Part shown: positions 23,376-31,697 of the stretch, one piece after another
How the letters are laid out: every line of letters begins with the position of its first letter
How positions within the stretch are numbered: the first letter of the stretch is position 1
Source of the DNA: Peptoniphilus_A sp022767005
Lineage (GTDB): Bacteria; Bacillota; Clostridia; Tissierellales; Peptoniphilaceae
Direction of reading: 5' to 3'
DNA: 58,623 nt
NCBI RefSeq assembly: GCF_050315115.1
Contig: NZ_JBNPOJ010000011.1
Span: 1-58,623 of the forward strand
The notes under the pieces: generated by a model
Seen by the model: the letters and a program-made list of their open reading frames with translations, nothing else
Database searches by the model: none
What the model was told of the DNA's origin: nothing
Made by a program: the position numbers and the translations under genes

Positions 23376-23729
23376 CTAACCCCAAAGAGGTATCTCTAAA
23401 ATATTAAAGGCATCCTCAACAGATTTTGCCACCCCACATAAAATAGGATGACCTCCCGCCCACTTCATAAATTCTTTTTGCTCTTCACTCAATCGCCCTT
23501 TAGAATTTTTAACCTCAATAAAAAACATTTTGCCATCGGAATATCTAAAACCCATTAGGTCTGGAGTCCCCTTTGGAAAAGTCCTTATCCATCTAGTAAC
23601 TGGACCTTCTTTAACCTTAAAAACTCCAGTAGTCACATTCCATACCTTAGCATAAGGAGCAAGAGCAGACCTAATTAAGTCTTGTACTTCCTTTTCAGAT
23701 TGTTCCTCGCCAAACAAGTTCTTGCTCAT
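23376..23729 (-). CDS. VRR-NUC domain nuclease
   Basis: A 117-residue protein of the VRR-NUC (PD-(D/E)XK) family. Active-site elements are the Asp in KGTPDLMGF and Glu-Val-Lys in FFIEVKNSKGRLSEEQKEF. Phage VRR-NUC proteins are structure-specific nucleases thought to act on replication or recombination intermediates. It lies between the DnaC-like loader and the late regulator, as in many Firmicutes phages. Length is usual for the single-domain form. Confidence 0.88.
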   Translation of the reverse strand: MSKNLFGEEQSEKEVQDLIRSALAPYAKVWNVTTGVFKVKEGPVTRWIRTFPKGTPDLMGFRYSDGKMFFIEVKNSKGRLSEEQKEFMKWAGGHPILCGVAKSVEDAFNILEIPLWG

Positions 23730-23771
23730 ATCTCAACCCCCAATCTTTTAAAACCTTCCTTCTTAATTCCC

Positions 23772-24563
23772 TTACTTCAAATCCTTCAGTATATTTTCAA
23801 ACGCCTTAGATTTATTTTCCTTTTTCTTCTCTCTGAAAGATTTATAATTCATTTCTATCACTTCACACATTTCTGCTATTCTATCAAAGGTTCTTGCTAC
23901 TTCATCTTGTGAAGTTAGTTTCCTTTTAAAATCATTTGGATTTAAATTTGTTGTAATGATTATTGGCTTATTGGCTCTGTACCTACCATCTATGACCTCA
24001 TATATTTTTGACTTATTATATTCGCTTGATGCTTCTGCTCCTAAGTCATCAATAATTAAAAGCGATACCCGGTTTAAATTCCTATATAAGCTATTAAGTT
24101 CAGTGCTTCCAAATGTGGATAGCTCTCTTATCTTCTGTAGAAGTCCATTGCTCGTTATTGCAATTACTGAAATATATTTTTCTAGGAGTGCGTTAGCTAT
24201 ACAAAAGCTTAAATATGATTTACCGCTTCCTGGTCTTCCAAAGAATAACAATCCACAATTATTAGCTTTCATTTCCTGAAAATTATCTACATAGTACCTG
24301 GCAAATTTAAATAGTTTTTTATTCTCATTGGTGATTATAAAGTTATCAAATTTACATGTCTTAAACCTTTCATCAATCAAAGAATTTACTTTCAATCTCT
24401 CTAAGCTTCGTTTCTTTTCTTCAGCTTTTTCTTTTGCCTTTGCTCTTTCATATTCTGCTTGTTCCGCTTCGCTCATTGCATTTATTCTGAATGTTCTCCC
24501 TCCAAAGGAAAATACAATCTCTTTTCTTTCAGAGTTTAATAATGTTGAGGTTCTCGTATCCAT
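23772..24563 (-). CDS. DnaC/IstB-like helicase loader
   Basis: A 263-residue AAA+ ATPase. Walker A GRPGSGKS spans residues 109-116, Walker B LLIIDDLGAE about 168-177, and a sensor segment IITTNLNP follows. It would load the host replicative helicase at the phage origin together with the DnaD-like protein encoded just upstream, whose C-terminal codons overlap this start. AAGGAGGTAGTAG precedes the ATG. The N-terminal 60 residues are Arg/Glu-rich and may bind the helicase. Confidence 0.9.
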   Translation of the reverse strand: MDTRTSTLLNSERKEIVFSFGGRTFRINAMSEAEQAEYERAKAKEKAEEKKRSLERLKVNSLIDERFKTCKFDNFIITNENKKLFKFARYYVDNFQEMKANNCGLLFFGRPGSGKSYLSFCIANALLEKYISVIAITSNGLLQKIRELSTFGSTELNSLYRNLNRVSLLIIDDLGAEASSEYNKSKIYEVIDGRYRANKPIIITTNLNPNDFKRKLTSQDEVARTFDRIAEMCEVIEMNYKSFREKKKENKSKAFENILKDLK

Positions 24564-24876
24564 CTACTACCTCCTTCTTATTCCAATTATTTAATATACC
24601 TTTTATATAAGCTGTAGTTACCTTGTTGTTATCTGCAGATGTCTCTATTGCTTTTATTAGTTGTTCTTCTCCATATTCCTTTTCTAAATCTTTTAATCTA
24701 TAAAAATTATATTTACTACAATTACCACCACATTCCTTAAATCTTTTTAATACTTTTTCTTCTTCAAATTTTTTTCTGTAGTAGTTGTTATCATTGTTAT
24801 CATTGTTATCATTGTTATCATTGTTATCATTGTTGTTTATATGCTCCTCTGATGCTACCGTGATGCTCCTCTGATG
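24529..24876 (-). pseudogene. out-of-frame C-terminal domain of the DnaD-like protein
   Basis: After the repeats, one frame reads NND repeats, YYRKKFEEEKVLKRFKECGG, then LEKEYGEEQLIKAIETSADN and TAYIKGILNNWNKKEVV. That is the DnaD/DnaB_2 C-terminal domain, whose YIKGIL-x-x-W motif is typical. It is cut off from the N-terminal part by a frame offset of +1 caused by the number of 11-bp repeats (24845-24910). Adding one repeat or removing two would join the halves into a protein of about 251 residues, the normal size. The frame ends TGA at 24529-24531, inside the dnaC-like gene. Confidence 0.8.
24790..24834 (-). repeat. 9-bp tandem repeat, five copies
   Basis: Five perfect copies of AACAATGAT on the minus strand, coding Asn-Asn-Asp in the C-terminal frame. 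Being a multiple of three, copy changes would only alter linker length. Confidence 0.95.
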
Positions 24877-25273
24877 CTACCGTGATGCTCCTCTGATGCT
24901 CCTCTGATGCTTCTGTGACGTTTTTCCTGACGTCTACATCTTGGTATTTACTGTAATTTTCAATGGTTATAACTGACTTTTTTCGTGGTGTTATTTCTAA
25001 CTTTATTTTATTATCTTCTTCCAATAATTTTAGAAAATTTTTAACCTTTGTATTTGACCAACCCCATCTATCACATAGCGTTTTAATTGATGTTATTCTC
25101 TGTCCTCTCTTGACTTCAATTAAATTTCCGTTAAATAAAATTTTTTTATCTTCATGATTTGCCATCAAAAGTAAATCTATCCAAGCTTGCCCCTTTGAAA
25201 AAGGTTTATCATTCCAGAGCCAGTCATCTTCAATTTTTCTATATATACAAACCCAGCCTTTATAATCTGCCAT
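24827..25273 (-). CDS. DnaD-like replication protein, N-terminal part, truncated by frameshift
   Basis: A 148-residue product beginning MADYKGWVCIYRKIEDDWLW, with a winged-helix initiator domain (WIDLLLMANHEDKKI, RWGWSNTKVKNFLKLLE) typical of phage replisome organisers. The start follows AGGTGGTGATAAGT; an ATG at 25285 is upstream of it. From about residue 122 the sequence consists of translated 11-bp repeats (ASEEHQRS...) and ends at a TGA in the 9-bp repeats. The DnaD C-terminal domain follows in another frame, so as given the protein lacks its DNA/helicase-loader interaction half. Confidence 0.8.
   Translation of the reverse strand: MADYKGWVCIYRKIEDDWLWNDKPFSKGQAWIDLLLMANHEDKKILFNGNLIEVKRGQRITSIKTLCDRWGWSNTKVKNFLKLLEEDNKIKLEITPRKKSVITIENYSKYQDVDVRKNVTEASEEHQRSITVASEEHHGSIRGAYKQQ
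24845..24910 (-). repeat. 11-bp tandem repeat, six copies, inside dnaD-like gene
   Basis: Units on the minus strand are GCATCAGAGGA (units 1, 2, 4, 6) and GCATCACGGTA (units 3, 5), a seventh partial GCAT following. Eleven is not a multiple of three, so each gain or loss changes the frame of everything downstream. Confidence 0.95.
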
Positions 25274-25285
25274 ACTTATCACCAC

Positions 25286-25993
25286 CTAGCAAATTTCTAT
25301 AGCTACACCTGTAAGTTCTTGCAGGCTCTCCTTGATGACCTTATAGTCGGAGTTGGCATCTGATAAATGCAAAACATAAACCTTTTTAAGCCTTGAGAGA
25401 TTACACTTCTTTAAAAAATCCAAAGCAGTTTCCAAAGACATATGATTTTCTTTGATTCTTTTTCTTAAAATTGGATCTAGATTGAGATTGTTATTTATCG
25501 TTTCTTTGACATAATTAACTTCTATCATCAGATAATCAATGTTATTAAAACGACCCTCAACATACATAGTGTCTGTGATAAAAAGTAACCTCTCATCAGT
25601 CTTTGCGTTTAAAATATAAAAGCCGACTGGTTCTTTGGCATCGTGTACTGTTTCAAAAATCTTTATTTTAAAAGATCCTATATCAACCCATCTGTAAGTG
25701 AAATAACCATTTTTTTCAAAAGTTTTAACCCTATGACTTTCAAGCTCCAAAGCCTCTTTAGTGCCTTCCGTCATATATAGATCCACTCCAGCCTTGATTA
25801 AATCCTTACAAGCTTTTGAGTGGTCTCCATGCTCATGACTTACTAAGACCCCGTCAATGTCCGTAGTCTTAAAATTAAGTGCTTGCTGTATTTTTTTATA
25901 AGGAATACCACACTCAATTAAGAGCGTAGTATCCTCGTTACTTATCTTGTAGCAGTTACCAGTGCTACCACTGGCTATAATCTTAATATCCAT
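25286..25993 (-). CDS. metallo-beta-lactamase fold hydrolase
   Basis: A 235-residue MBL-fold protein. The metal motif HEHGDH (His53, His55, Asp57, His58), a later GxxDTMYV-type Asp (LLFITDTMYV) and C-terminal HLSDANSD supply ligands. The start MDIKIIASGSTGNCYKI resembles the YycJ/WalJ-like phage MBL group. It overlaps no neighbour and lies between RecT and the DnaD-like gene, a common place for an MBL exonuclease-like protein in phage recombination modules. It may be a DNA or nucleotide hydrolase; the substrate is unknown. Confidence 0.85.
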   Translation of the reverse strand: MDIKIIASGSTGNCYKISNEDTTLLIECGIPYKKIQQALNFKTTDIDGVLVSHEHGDHSKACKDLIKAGVDLYMTEGTKEALELESHRVKTFEKNGYFTYRWVDIGSFKIKIFETVHDAKEPVGFYILNAKTDERLLFITDTMYVEGRFNNIDYLMIEVNYVKETINNNLNLDPILRKRIKENHMSLETALDFLKKCNLSRLKKVYVLHLSDANSDYKVIKESLQELTGVAIEIC

Positions 25994-25995
25994 AA

Positions 25996-26814
25996 TTAAA
26001 ACGGTGCCTTTATATCTTCTTCGATGATTTCTCCAGTATCTGGATTTACTTCAATAGTTTCTTCTTCCTCGTCTGGACTCGTCATTTCAAGCATAGCATT
26101 GTTTTCTGTGGCTCTTAAAACTTCTCTGTCCTCATCTTCTTTAATTGCATCTTGAAACTCTGTTGTCAAAACTCCATACTTGCTTAAAAGTCTTTTAATT
26201 ACAGTTTTTTGTGCCATTTCGTCGAATTGATGTTTCCATGGACTATATTTGCCTCCGTAAGATTGAGAATATCTTTCAGCGTGTTCTATAACTTCATCCT
26301 TTGTCATATAAATTGCCTTTTCATAACCATTTAAAAGTTGGAAGTAAGCAAAGTAGCCGATAACCTTATCAGACTTAGGTTCTCCTACAATTTCAAAAGT
26401 TCCTTTTAGGTAATCTCTTTTGACTTCCATCCCCTCATACATAATGCCAGCATTTAAAGCCTTATATTGTCCGCTTCTTTGTGCCATTTGAATATATCCC
26501 TTATAGCCGATTTGAAATTGAGGCCTTGTTGTTCCTTTACTGTTATAAGGCACTATATAAGCGTATCCAAGATTTTTATTGATAGGCAAATTAAGAGTAG
26601 CTGCCTTTAGTGCCTCCATAACAACCTCTTTAGGGTTACAATCTTGCAAAGTGGTATCGCCATTGTATAGGTCTATAATTGATGCTAAAAATCTGTCTTT
26701 ATTTTCCTTTAAGGCATCAGCAAATAAATTTTGAATACCTTGGTTTGCTAGTAAATTCTTCATTTGGTTTACTGGACTTAATGTCCTGTTTTCTTGTTTT
26801 TGTATATTTGTCAT
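25996..26814 (-). CDS. recT: RecT single-strand annealing protein
   Basis: A 272-residue RecT-family recombinase. Family hallmarks are the region with KEVVMEALKAATLNLPINKNLGYAYIVPY, then QIGYKGYIQMAQRSGQYKALNAG and AQKTVIKRLLSKYG. It anneals homologous single strands in phage recombination. The C-terminus is acidic. The start follows AAGGAGATTTAAA. An SSB gene stands 100 bases upstream and an SbcC-like ATPase further up, forming a recombination module. Confidence 0.95.
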   Translation of the reverse strand: MTNIQKQENRTLSPVNQMKNLLANQGIQNLFADALKENKDRFLASIIDLYNGDTTLQDCNPKEVVMEALKAATLNLPINKNLGYAYIVPYNSKGTTRPQFQIGYKGYIQMAQRSGQYKALNAGIMYEGMEVKRDYLKGTFEIVGEPKSDKVIGYFAYFQLLNGYEKAIYMTKDEVIEHAERYSQSYGGKYSPWKHQFDEMAQKTVIKRLLSKYGVLTTEFQDAIKEDEDREVLRATENNAMLEMTSPDEEEETIEVNPDTGEIIEEDIKAPF

Positions 26815-26825
26815 TTTAAATCTCC

Positions 26826-26903
26826 TTATATTCTATTAACTAAAGCTTTATATATTAAATACATAGCCGCTACTCCTATCACTAGAATGTTAAAATCACT
26901 CAT
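26826..26903 (-). CDS. tiny membrane peptide between ssb and recT
   Basis: Twenty-five residues, MSDFNILVIGVAAMYLIYKAL then VNRI. AGGTGGAAGG stands just before ATG. One hydrophobic helix. It fills the 100-base gap between two operon genes, which favours real translation. The function is unknown. Confidence 0.5.
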   Translation of the reverse strand: MSDFNILVIGVAAMYLIYKALVNRI

Positions 26904-26914
26904 CCTTCCACCTC

Positions 26915-27352
26915 TTAAAATGGGATGTCGTCATTATTCACTGGGAAAAATCCCTCATCGCTATAATCATCTTGTTGATTATTACTATTTTGGTAATTTC
27001 CTCCACTAGAATTATTATTTTTAGATCCAACAAAAGTGATGCTATTGACTAAGACATCAGTTGTATAAATAGTTCTCCCATCTTTTTCATAAGATCCAGT
27101 TTGGATTCTTCCTTCAACTGCTATTTGACTTCCTTTACTGTGGTAATTTCCAATTACTTCGGCAGTCTTTCCAAAGGCAGTACATGAGATAAAGTCAGCT
27201 GTAGGCTGATTATTAGCTTGTGCTTCTTCCCTCTTATCCTTGCTTAGCTTTCTGTCAACTGCTACTGTAAACCTCAAAATCGCCATTCCTGACTGACTAT
27301 ATCTAACTTCTGGGTCTCTTACTAATCTTCCAATTAAATTTACGCTGTTCAT
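26915..27352 (-). CDS. ssb: phage single-stranded DNA-binding protein
   Basis: A 145-residue SSB. The OB fold covers about residues 1-105 (MNSVNLIGRLVRDPEVRY, FISCTAFGKTAEVIGNY, IAVEGRIQTGSYEKDG). A Ser/Asn/Gly linker follows, and the acidic tip DDIPF at the end binds partner proteins. It would work with RecT in phage replication and recombination. The start ATG overlaps the preceding stop (ATGA), with GGAGTAAAGAAG before it. Confidence 0.96.
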   Translation of the reverse strand: MNSVNLIGRLVRDPEVRYSQSGMAILRFTVAVDRKLSKDKREEAQANNQPTADFISCTAFGKTAEVIGNYHSKGSQIAVEGRIQTGSYEKDGRTIYTTDVLVNSITFVGSKNNNSSGGNYQNSNNQQDDYSDEGFFPVNNDDIPF

Positions 27353-27597
27353 TCTTCTTTACTCCATTCTTCTAATTCTTCTAAAACTTCTTTAGGTAAG
27401 TTCAAAACAACTTGCTTATACTTATCGCCTGCTAGTGTTTCAACTTCCTTTGACTTATCTGCAAGTACACAAACACTTGCAAAAAATGCTCTCTGTTTTA
27501 TCTGCTTAGTTTTTTCAAATTCTTTCCCATCAAAGAATCCTTTAAGGTATTCTTCCGATAATTCCTCGTCTATTTCGTGAATGTCTTTTCCACTCAT
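27349..27597 (-). CDS. small early phage protein of unknown function
   Basis: Eighty-two residues from MSGKDIHEIDEELSEEYLKG, with a middle FFASVCVLADKSKEVETLAG and an acidic helical end. The start at 27597 follows AGAGGTGTCGGA and overlaps the preceding stop as ATGA. It overlaps ssb by four bases. Coupling suggests a role in replication or recombination, but I recognise no family. Confidence 0.65.
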   Translation of the reverse strand: MSGKDIHEIDEELSEEYLKGFFDGKEFEKTKQIKQRAFFASVCVLADKSKEVETLAGDKYKQVVLNLPKEVLEELEEWSKEE

Positions 27598-27740
27598 TCC
27601 GACACCTCTTTCCAACCCCAATCTAAAAAGTCTAAAATATAGTCAAACAAGTAGTTATCTATTTCATCTTCAGTCATTCCATCCTCAATTTCTAAGGTAT
27701 CCTTTTCTATATCTAAATGTGCTGTGATTCCAACTCTCAT
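27594..27740 (-). CDS. small acidic early phage protein
   Basis: Forty-eight residues, MRVGITAHLDIEKDTLEIED then a helical acidic part with DNYLFDYILDFLDWGW. ATGA overlaps join it to both neighbours, so it is a true link in a chain of coupled genes. The form resembles DUF7167-type small phage proteins, but that is only an impression. Function unknown. Confidence 0.65.
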   Translation of the reverse strand: MRVGITAHLDIEKDTLEIEDGMTEDEIDNYLFDYILDFLDWGWKEVSE

Positions 27741-28081
27741 TCGTCCTCATCCTCCTCATCTAACATATCTATTTGATCACTCTTTACTTTTTCTAAAACC
27801 ACTACACCATCATCAAGCTTAAATTCCATGCCATCATAAGCATCTCCACCATCTAGGCTCGATTTCTTTTGTAGGTTAGTGCCTATCTTGTAGTTAAAAG
27901 CTGGCATTTTATAAACCGTTTCTTCTTTGTGCTCGTAAACTGTTCCTATTTTTAACTTCAAGGTTATATCGCCTTGCTCAAATTCTCCAGCAGCTATCTT
28001 CTTTGCAACATGGACAATTGATGCGTTTAAACTCATTTGCATTTCTTCAAATTTTTCATCTTGTAAACTAAATATTCTCAT
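27737..28081 (-). CDS. early phage protein of unknown function
   Basis: A 114-residue protein, MRIFSLQDEKFEEMQMSLN, then FEQGDITLKLKIGTVYEHKEE and a strongly acidic end (DEEDEDE). It overlaps both neighbours by four bases. The form (a small basic core and acidic tail) is common in replication-region phage genes. No catalytic residues are obvious. Confidence 0.65.
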   Translation of the reverse strand: MRIFSLQDEKFEEMQMSLNASIVHVAKKIAAGEFEQGDITLKLKIGTVYEHKEETVYKMPAFNYKIGTNLQKKSSLDGGDAYDGMEFKLDDGVVVLEKVKSDQIDMLDEEDEDE

Positions 28082-28260
28082 TCTTCCACCTCAAAAACCT
28101 CTGGGTAAAACCTACTTCCATACTTTAAAATTTTGTCTATGTCTTCTTTCTCATCTTGACCGTAACCCGTGCCGATGTAATATTTAACTTCGAAGCCTGT
28201 GTAAACTTTTACAATTCCGATGTTACCGCCGTACCACCATGCATCTAAAACTTTAATCAA
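28078..28260 (-). CDS. small early phage protein of unknown function
   Basis: Sixty residues: MIKVLDAWWYGGNIGIVKVY, TGFEVKYYIGTGYG and an acidic helical end. The beta-rich start with repeated Gly and aromatic residues suggests a small barrel. Overlaps the SbcC-like gene by eight bases and the next gene by four. Unknown function. Confidence 0.6.
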   Translation of the reverse strand: MIKVLDAWWYGGNIGIVKVYTGFEVKYYIGTGYGQDEKEDIDKILKYGSRFYPEVFEVEE

Positions 28261-30055
28261 TTTTAAGCTCCTTATCCTTGCTAACTACTAACCTTACTAA
28301 TTGTGTATCTGTCTTAATTAATTCATTTACACTCTCTGCGTTGTCTATAAATATTGGTACTTTTAAATCAAGCTTGTCTGATAAGCTGTTAATTACATCA
28401 AGACCTGCATTTATTTTTGCCGCATTGTTTAAGTCGCTGTAAGGTACTCCCTCAAAAGTAGCTTCGCAGGTTTCAGTAATTCCGCCGTTTATTTGATTTT
28501 CAAAAAGTTTAAATTTTACCAGGTCAAAACTGTCATTTATCTTGTCGCTTACTAGGTCCACATAAGCCTTTGTGTATTCCTCGCAAAGATAAATAATTCT
28601 TTGTTGCTCTTCATATGCTTTGGCAAGCTCTTTTTCTCGAGACTCTAACGCTTTAATTCTTTCATCAATTTTTTCATTTTGTCCTTGTAGAGATAATTTT
28701 TTATTTATTTCTTCCAAATCTGCGTTTAAAGAGCTTTTCTTTTCAAGTAAATCCTTTTTATTGTCTAAAGAAAAATCTCTTAATTTTGACCTAGCCTCGT
28801 TAATCTCCTTGTCAATTTCTTGTAGTCTAATAGGTTCAATTGGCAGGTCTTCTTCCTTATATTCCTTAACCTCATAAATTGCTATTAGTTTTTCGCATTC
28901 TTCTATTTTTAACTTTAGATCTTTTGCTTTTTCTTCGATGCTTGATAGCTTTTCAGACTTTTTCTTATTAAAGTTAGCCATTGTCTTTTCTATTTGGTCT
29001 GGTAATAAATCCTGTCCACAAGTTGGGCACTTAAAGTCACCTTGATATTGTTCTTTGTGGACTTCTTGCCATTCTTCCCTAGCCTTTTCAACTAGATCTT
29101 TAAGCTTTTCTATATTCTTTTTCGCTTCGTCTAATGCTATTGTGTCTTGTTCTTTTTCTAGCAACACATTTTTATTTTTTAGATTTATTTCAAAACATTT
29201 ATTTTGATAATTTTCTGCAAGTTCAGACTTTTCTTTCTGTAATGCAGTAATTTTTTCTGTTATCTCAGTCATTCCCTCTGCCATTTTTGATGCATCGGCA
29301 AGCTTTTCATCTATCTCTCTTATGGCTGGAATTGTACCTCTCTTTCTAAACTCCAAGGCATCAAAATCTATATCATGTATTTTTGATTTATTTAACTCAT
29401 CAATCCTTGCTGGTATGGACTCAATGTCTTTATTAATTTTTCTTGCACTATCCTTTGCTATTTTCTTTAGTTCATCAACTGTATAATTTTTAAGATCTAA
29501 TTCTTCTAAATCTTTATTTTTTGCGATAATATCCTCTGGCTTTACATCTTCTATAAGGCTTAAAAGTATTTCTCTTCTTTCTGTCTTTACTAAAAATTGG
29601 TTAAAATATAGTGGGTTTGAAAGCAGGTTGAAGTTATCTTCAGACAAGACACTTTCAATTCTTTCGTTGTACTCTTTTTTCTTGCAAGGTACGGAATTTA
29701 TATAGTAGTCTGTTGTGTGACCAGTAAATTCTGCCTGTGTGGATCCACGCTTTTTAGTCCAGACTTCTTTATAGATTTTTTTAAGGTTAAGTTCTGTGTC
29801 ATCAAAAGAAAAATCTCCTTCAACTACAGATTCTAAGTTGTGGACTTCATCGCCATTTTTGTCATAAGGCTTTATAGCAAAGTCCTTACGATTTAAACTG
29901 TCCTTGTCCCAAAGTAACCAGGAATAAGCATCAAATATTGTTGTCTTGCCTACTGCATTGTCCCCATAAATATTAGTTGTGTCTTTGAAATCTATTGTTA
30001 AGTTCTTGATTCCTTTGAAGTTCTCTAATTTTAATGTTTTAATTTTTATTTGCAT
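28253..30055 (-). CDS. SbcC/RecN-like SMC-family ATPase
   Basis: A 600-residue ATPase. Walker A GDNAVGKT lies at residues 31-38 (after FKGIKNLTIDF). Long coiled coils fill about 190-500, interrupted by a zinc hook CPTCGQ (Cys343, Cys346) at the tip. The end has the signature and Walker B-like segment (NNAAKINAGLDVINSLSD, PIFIDNAESV). This is the SbcC/Rad50-like layout, shorter than host SbcC. It probably handles DNA ends with the phage recombination proteins. The expected SbcD nuclease partner is not seen beside it; the MBL-fold protein could serve instead. Confidence 0.88.
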   Translation of the reverse strand: MQIKIKTLKLENFKGIKNLTIDFKDTTNIYGDNAVGKTTIFDAYSWLLWDKDSLNRKDFAIKPYDKNGDEVHNLESVVEGDFSFDDTELNLKKIYKEVWTKKRGSTQAEFTGHTTDYYINSVPCKKKEYNERIESVLSEDNFNLLSNPLYFNQFLVKTERREILLSLIEDVKPEDIIAKNKDLEELDLKNYTVDELKKIAKDSARKINKDIESIPARIDELNKSKIHDIDFDALEFRKRGTIPAIREIDEKLADASKMAEGMTEITEKITALQKEKSELAENYQNKCFEINLKNKNVLLEKEQDTIALDEAKKNIEKLKDLVEKAREEWQEVHKEQYQGDFKCPTCGQDLLPDQIEKTMANFNKKKSEKLSSIEEKAKDLKLKIEECEKLIAIYEVKEYKEEDLPIEPIRLQEIDKEINEARSKLRDFSLDNKKDLLEKKSSLNADLEEINKKLSLQGQNEKIDERIKALESREKELAKAYEEQQRIIYLCEEYTKAYVDLVSDKINDSFDLVKFKLFENQINGGITETCEATFEGVPYSDLNNAAKINAGLDVINSLSDKLDLKVPIFIDNAESVNELIKTDTQLVRLVVSKDKELKID

Positions 30056-30339
30056 GATAAACCTCCGTCAAATAGGGACTTAAAGGCTGTAAAATCTTTT
30101 AACATAATTTCTGACATATAACCTACTAGGAATTCTTTAAAAACTTGTGCATCCTCATAATTTTCGCAAAGTTTTTTGTTTCTAATTCTCTTTTCCATTA
30201 ATTCAAAGTTCTTGATGCAGGTATTTAAGATTGAGCCTAAATCATTCTTTATCTCTTCTTCTTTCTCATGCATTAAGGCTTCTTCATAAGTTGTAAACAA
30301 CTTGCCATCTTTAGTTTCGTAACATTCAATTTTTTTCAT
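30046..30339 (-). CDS. early phage protein of unknown function
   Basis: A 97-residue mostly helical protein: MKKIECYETKDGKLFTTYEE, ALMHEKEEEIKNDLGSIL, then FKEFLVGYMSEIMLKD. The start has a clear AAAGGAG site. The first part (KDGKLFTTYEEALMHE) is a small motif found at the start of several phage proteins. It overlaps the SbcC-like gene by ten bases. No function is evident. Confidence 0.65.
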   Translation of the reverse strand: MKKIECYETKDGKLFTTYEEALMHEKEEEIKNDLGSILNTCIKNFELMEKRIRNKKLCENYEDAQVFKEFLVGYMSEIMLKDFTAFKSLFDGGLSCK

Positions 30340-30362
30340 TTTTAACTCCTTTGTGATATACT

Positions 30363-30429
30363 AAGAGCAAATATTTATATATTTTAGTCCTTGAGTTTTA
30401 GTCGGCCAGGGACTTTTTTATTTGCTCTT
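30363..30429. repeat. nested inverted repeats beyond the methylase gene
   Basis: Outer arms AAGAGCAAATA (30363-30373) and TATTTGCTCTT (30419-30429) are exact complements. Inside, AGTCCTTG and CAGGGACT form a second imperfect stem followed by T residues. The right part covers the last methylase codons. It may act as a partial terminator or processing site. Confidence 0.45.
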
Positions 30430-31357
30430 TTAAATTTAAAATGTGTTTTTCTACGACTTCTAAAACTTTTTTGTAAAATTTCAACAAATCTAGTCTTGCT
30501 TTTTTATCCTCAAATGTCTCTGTCAGGAATAGTTCAATCCCTAAGTTATCATCGACATGTTGGATAAATTTATTTCTTATAGTCTCCCTTAACTCAATTG
30601 GATCTATCTCCTCAACTTCAATTTCTTTCTGTACATAGGATGAAACTGATAAGTTGTAGTCATTTTCTGCTATCTCTTCTAATTGGACATCTCTTTCTAG
30701 GTCATCTTTCAAGTTTACAAATTTGATTGACCCCTTAAATTTTTCTTTGGATAAAACTAAGATTGTCGTTTCGATATTTGTGTCCTCAAAATATCCACTT
30801 GGTACTTGGATAACTTTCTTTACATAACCTCTTTCGACAAGTTCTTTTCTTATCTTCCCTTCTCTTGCTTTCCTATACAAGATTCCTGGGAAGTTAAGAC
30901 TTACACACACTCCGTCGTCAGCTAAGAGGTATATCATATGCATTATAAAAGCATAGTCTGCTTTTGATGGTGGCGGTACATCTACCCAGTCCTTAAACCT
31001 CACATCTTCTTTGTCTGGCTCCCACTTTATGGAGAAAGGATAATTTGCTACAATTAAGTCAAATTTCATATCCATGAAGGCTGGATTTTTTAAAGTATCT
31101 CCAACTTCGCCAGTAAAGTTTTTTAAAGTCTTTTCTGCTACTTTCAAATATTCCTCTGTAAGTTCTTGCCCATACTTTGGTATATCCTCATCAAAGACAC
31201 TTAATAGAGTCCCCACCCCACATGTAGGGTCATAAACATTCTTGGGTCTTTCCTTGCCATAAGACTTAATAATCTCAGCAAGTTTTGAATCTGTGTGAAA
31301 GACACCTTTTTCTTTAAGGTCATTTCTATATGCCTTAGCACTAAAATCTTTCTTCAT
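30398..31357 (-). CDS. orphan N6-adenine DNA methylase (HsdM-like)
   Basis: A 319-residue methylase. AdoMet motif I is DPTCGVGTLL (43-52). The catalytic motif IV is Asn105-Tyr-Pro-Phe108 (VANYPF), a variant of NPPF. The region to about 225 resembles type I modification subunits (FPGILYRKAREGKIRKELVERGYVKKVIQVPSGYF, TTILVLSKEKF), and the end is helical. No specificity or restriction subunit is present, so it is a stand-alone phage methylase, probably for protection against host restriction or for regulation. It overlaps the next gene upstream by four bases. Confidence 0.88.
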   Translation of the reverse strand: MKKDFSAKAYRNDLKEKGVFHTDSKLAEIIKSYGKERPKNVYDPTCGVGTLLSVFDEDIPKYGQELTEEYLKVAEKTLKNFTGEVGDTLKNPAFMDMKFDLIVANYPFSIKWEPDKEDVRFKDWVDVPPPSKADYAFIMHMIYLLADDGVCVSLNFPGILYRKAREGKIRKELVERGYVKKVIQVPSGYFEDTNIETTILVLSKEKFKGSIKFVNLKDDLERDVQLEEIAENDYNLSVSSYVQKEIEVEEIDPIELRETIRNKFIQHVDDNLGIELFLTETFEDKKARLDLLKFYKKVLEVVEKHILNLKEQIKKSLAD

Positions 31358-31653
31358 TTCGTCTTACCATTTGTTTGAGTGGTCCTAAATCCTCCAGTAC
31401 CTCTCAAACTTGTATTTAGCCTTTCATCGTCATTACCTGGTAATTTAAAGACCTGTTTGCCGTCAAGCATTGCATTTACTAATATCCCGAAGGCTCTTCT
31501 TGCTTTTTCTTTTGTGTCATACCTGCCAAGTTCGCAATGTGGGCTATTTACAGTTTTCTCGCACAAAATCCTGCCGTATTCTTTATGGATGTATATATTT
31601 GTGCAATTATCAACATTTACAATAACTTCTCCATCCCCACCAATAATCAACAT
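31354..31653 (-). CDS. early phage protein of unknown function
   Basis: Ninety-nine residues: MLIIGGDGEVIVNVDNCTNI, then CELGRYDTKEKARRAFGILVNAM, and a Gly/Thr-rich end. GGAGAGATAAAT precedes the ATG. The first half reads like a small beta domain with LGRYDTKEKARRAF, a motif common in phage proteins of this size. It overlaps the methylase by four bases. Function unknown. Confidence 0.65.
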   Translation of the reverse strand: MLIIGGDGEVIVNVDNCTNIYIHKEYGRILCEKTVNSPHCELGRYDTKEKARRAFGILVNAMLDGKQVFKLPGNDDERLNTSLRGTGGFRTTQTNGKTK

Positions 31654-31697
31654 TATTTATCTCTCCTCAATTAGATCTTCGCCCTCAAAATCCTTTC

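Noticed and set aside
24781..24910. Repeat arrays as a CRISPR
   Set aside because: Units of 9 and 11 bp without spacers and in coding sequence; not a CRISPR. No CRISPR array is visible in the window.
24529..25273. Sequencing error as the cause of the dnaD frameshift
   Set aside because: Possible, but the frame offset is fully explained by the repeat copy number, so it is reported as a finding with a read-level check instead.
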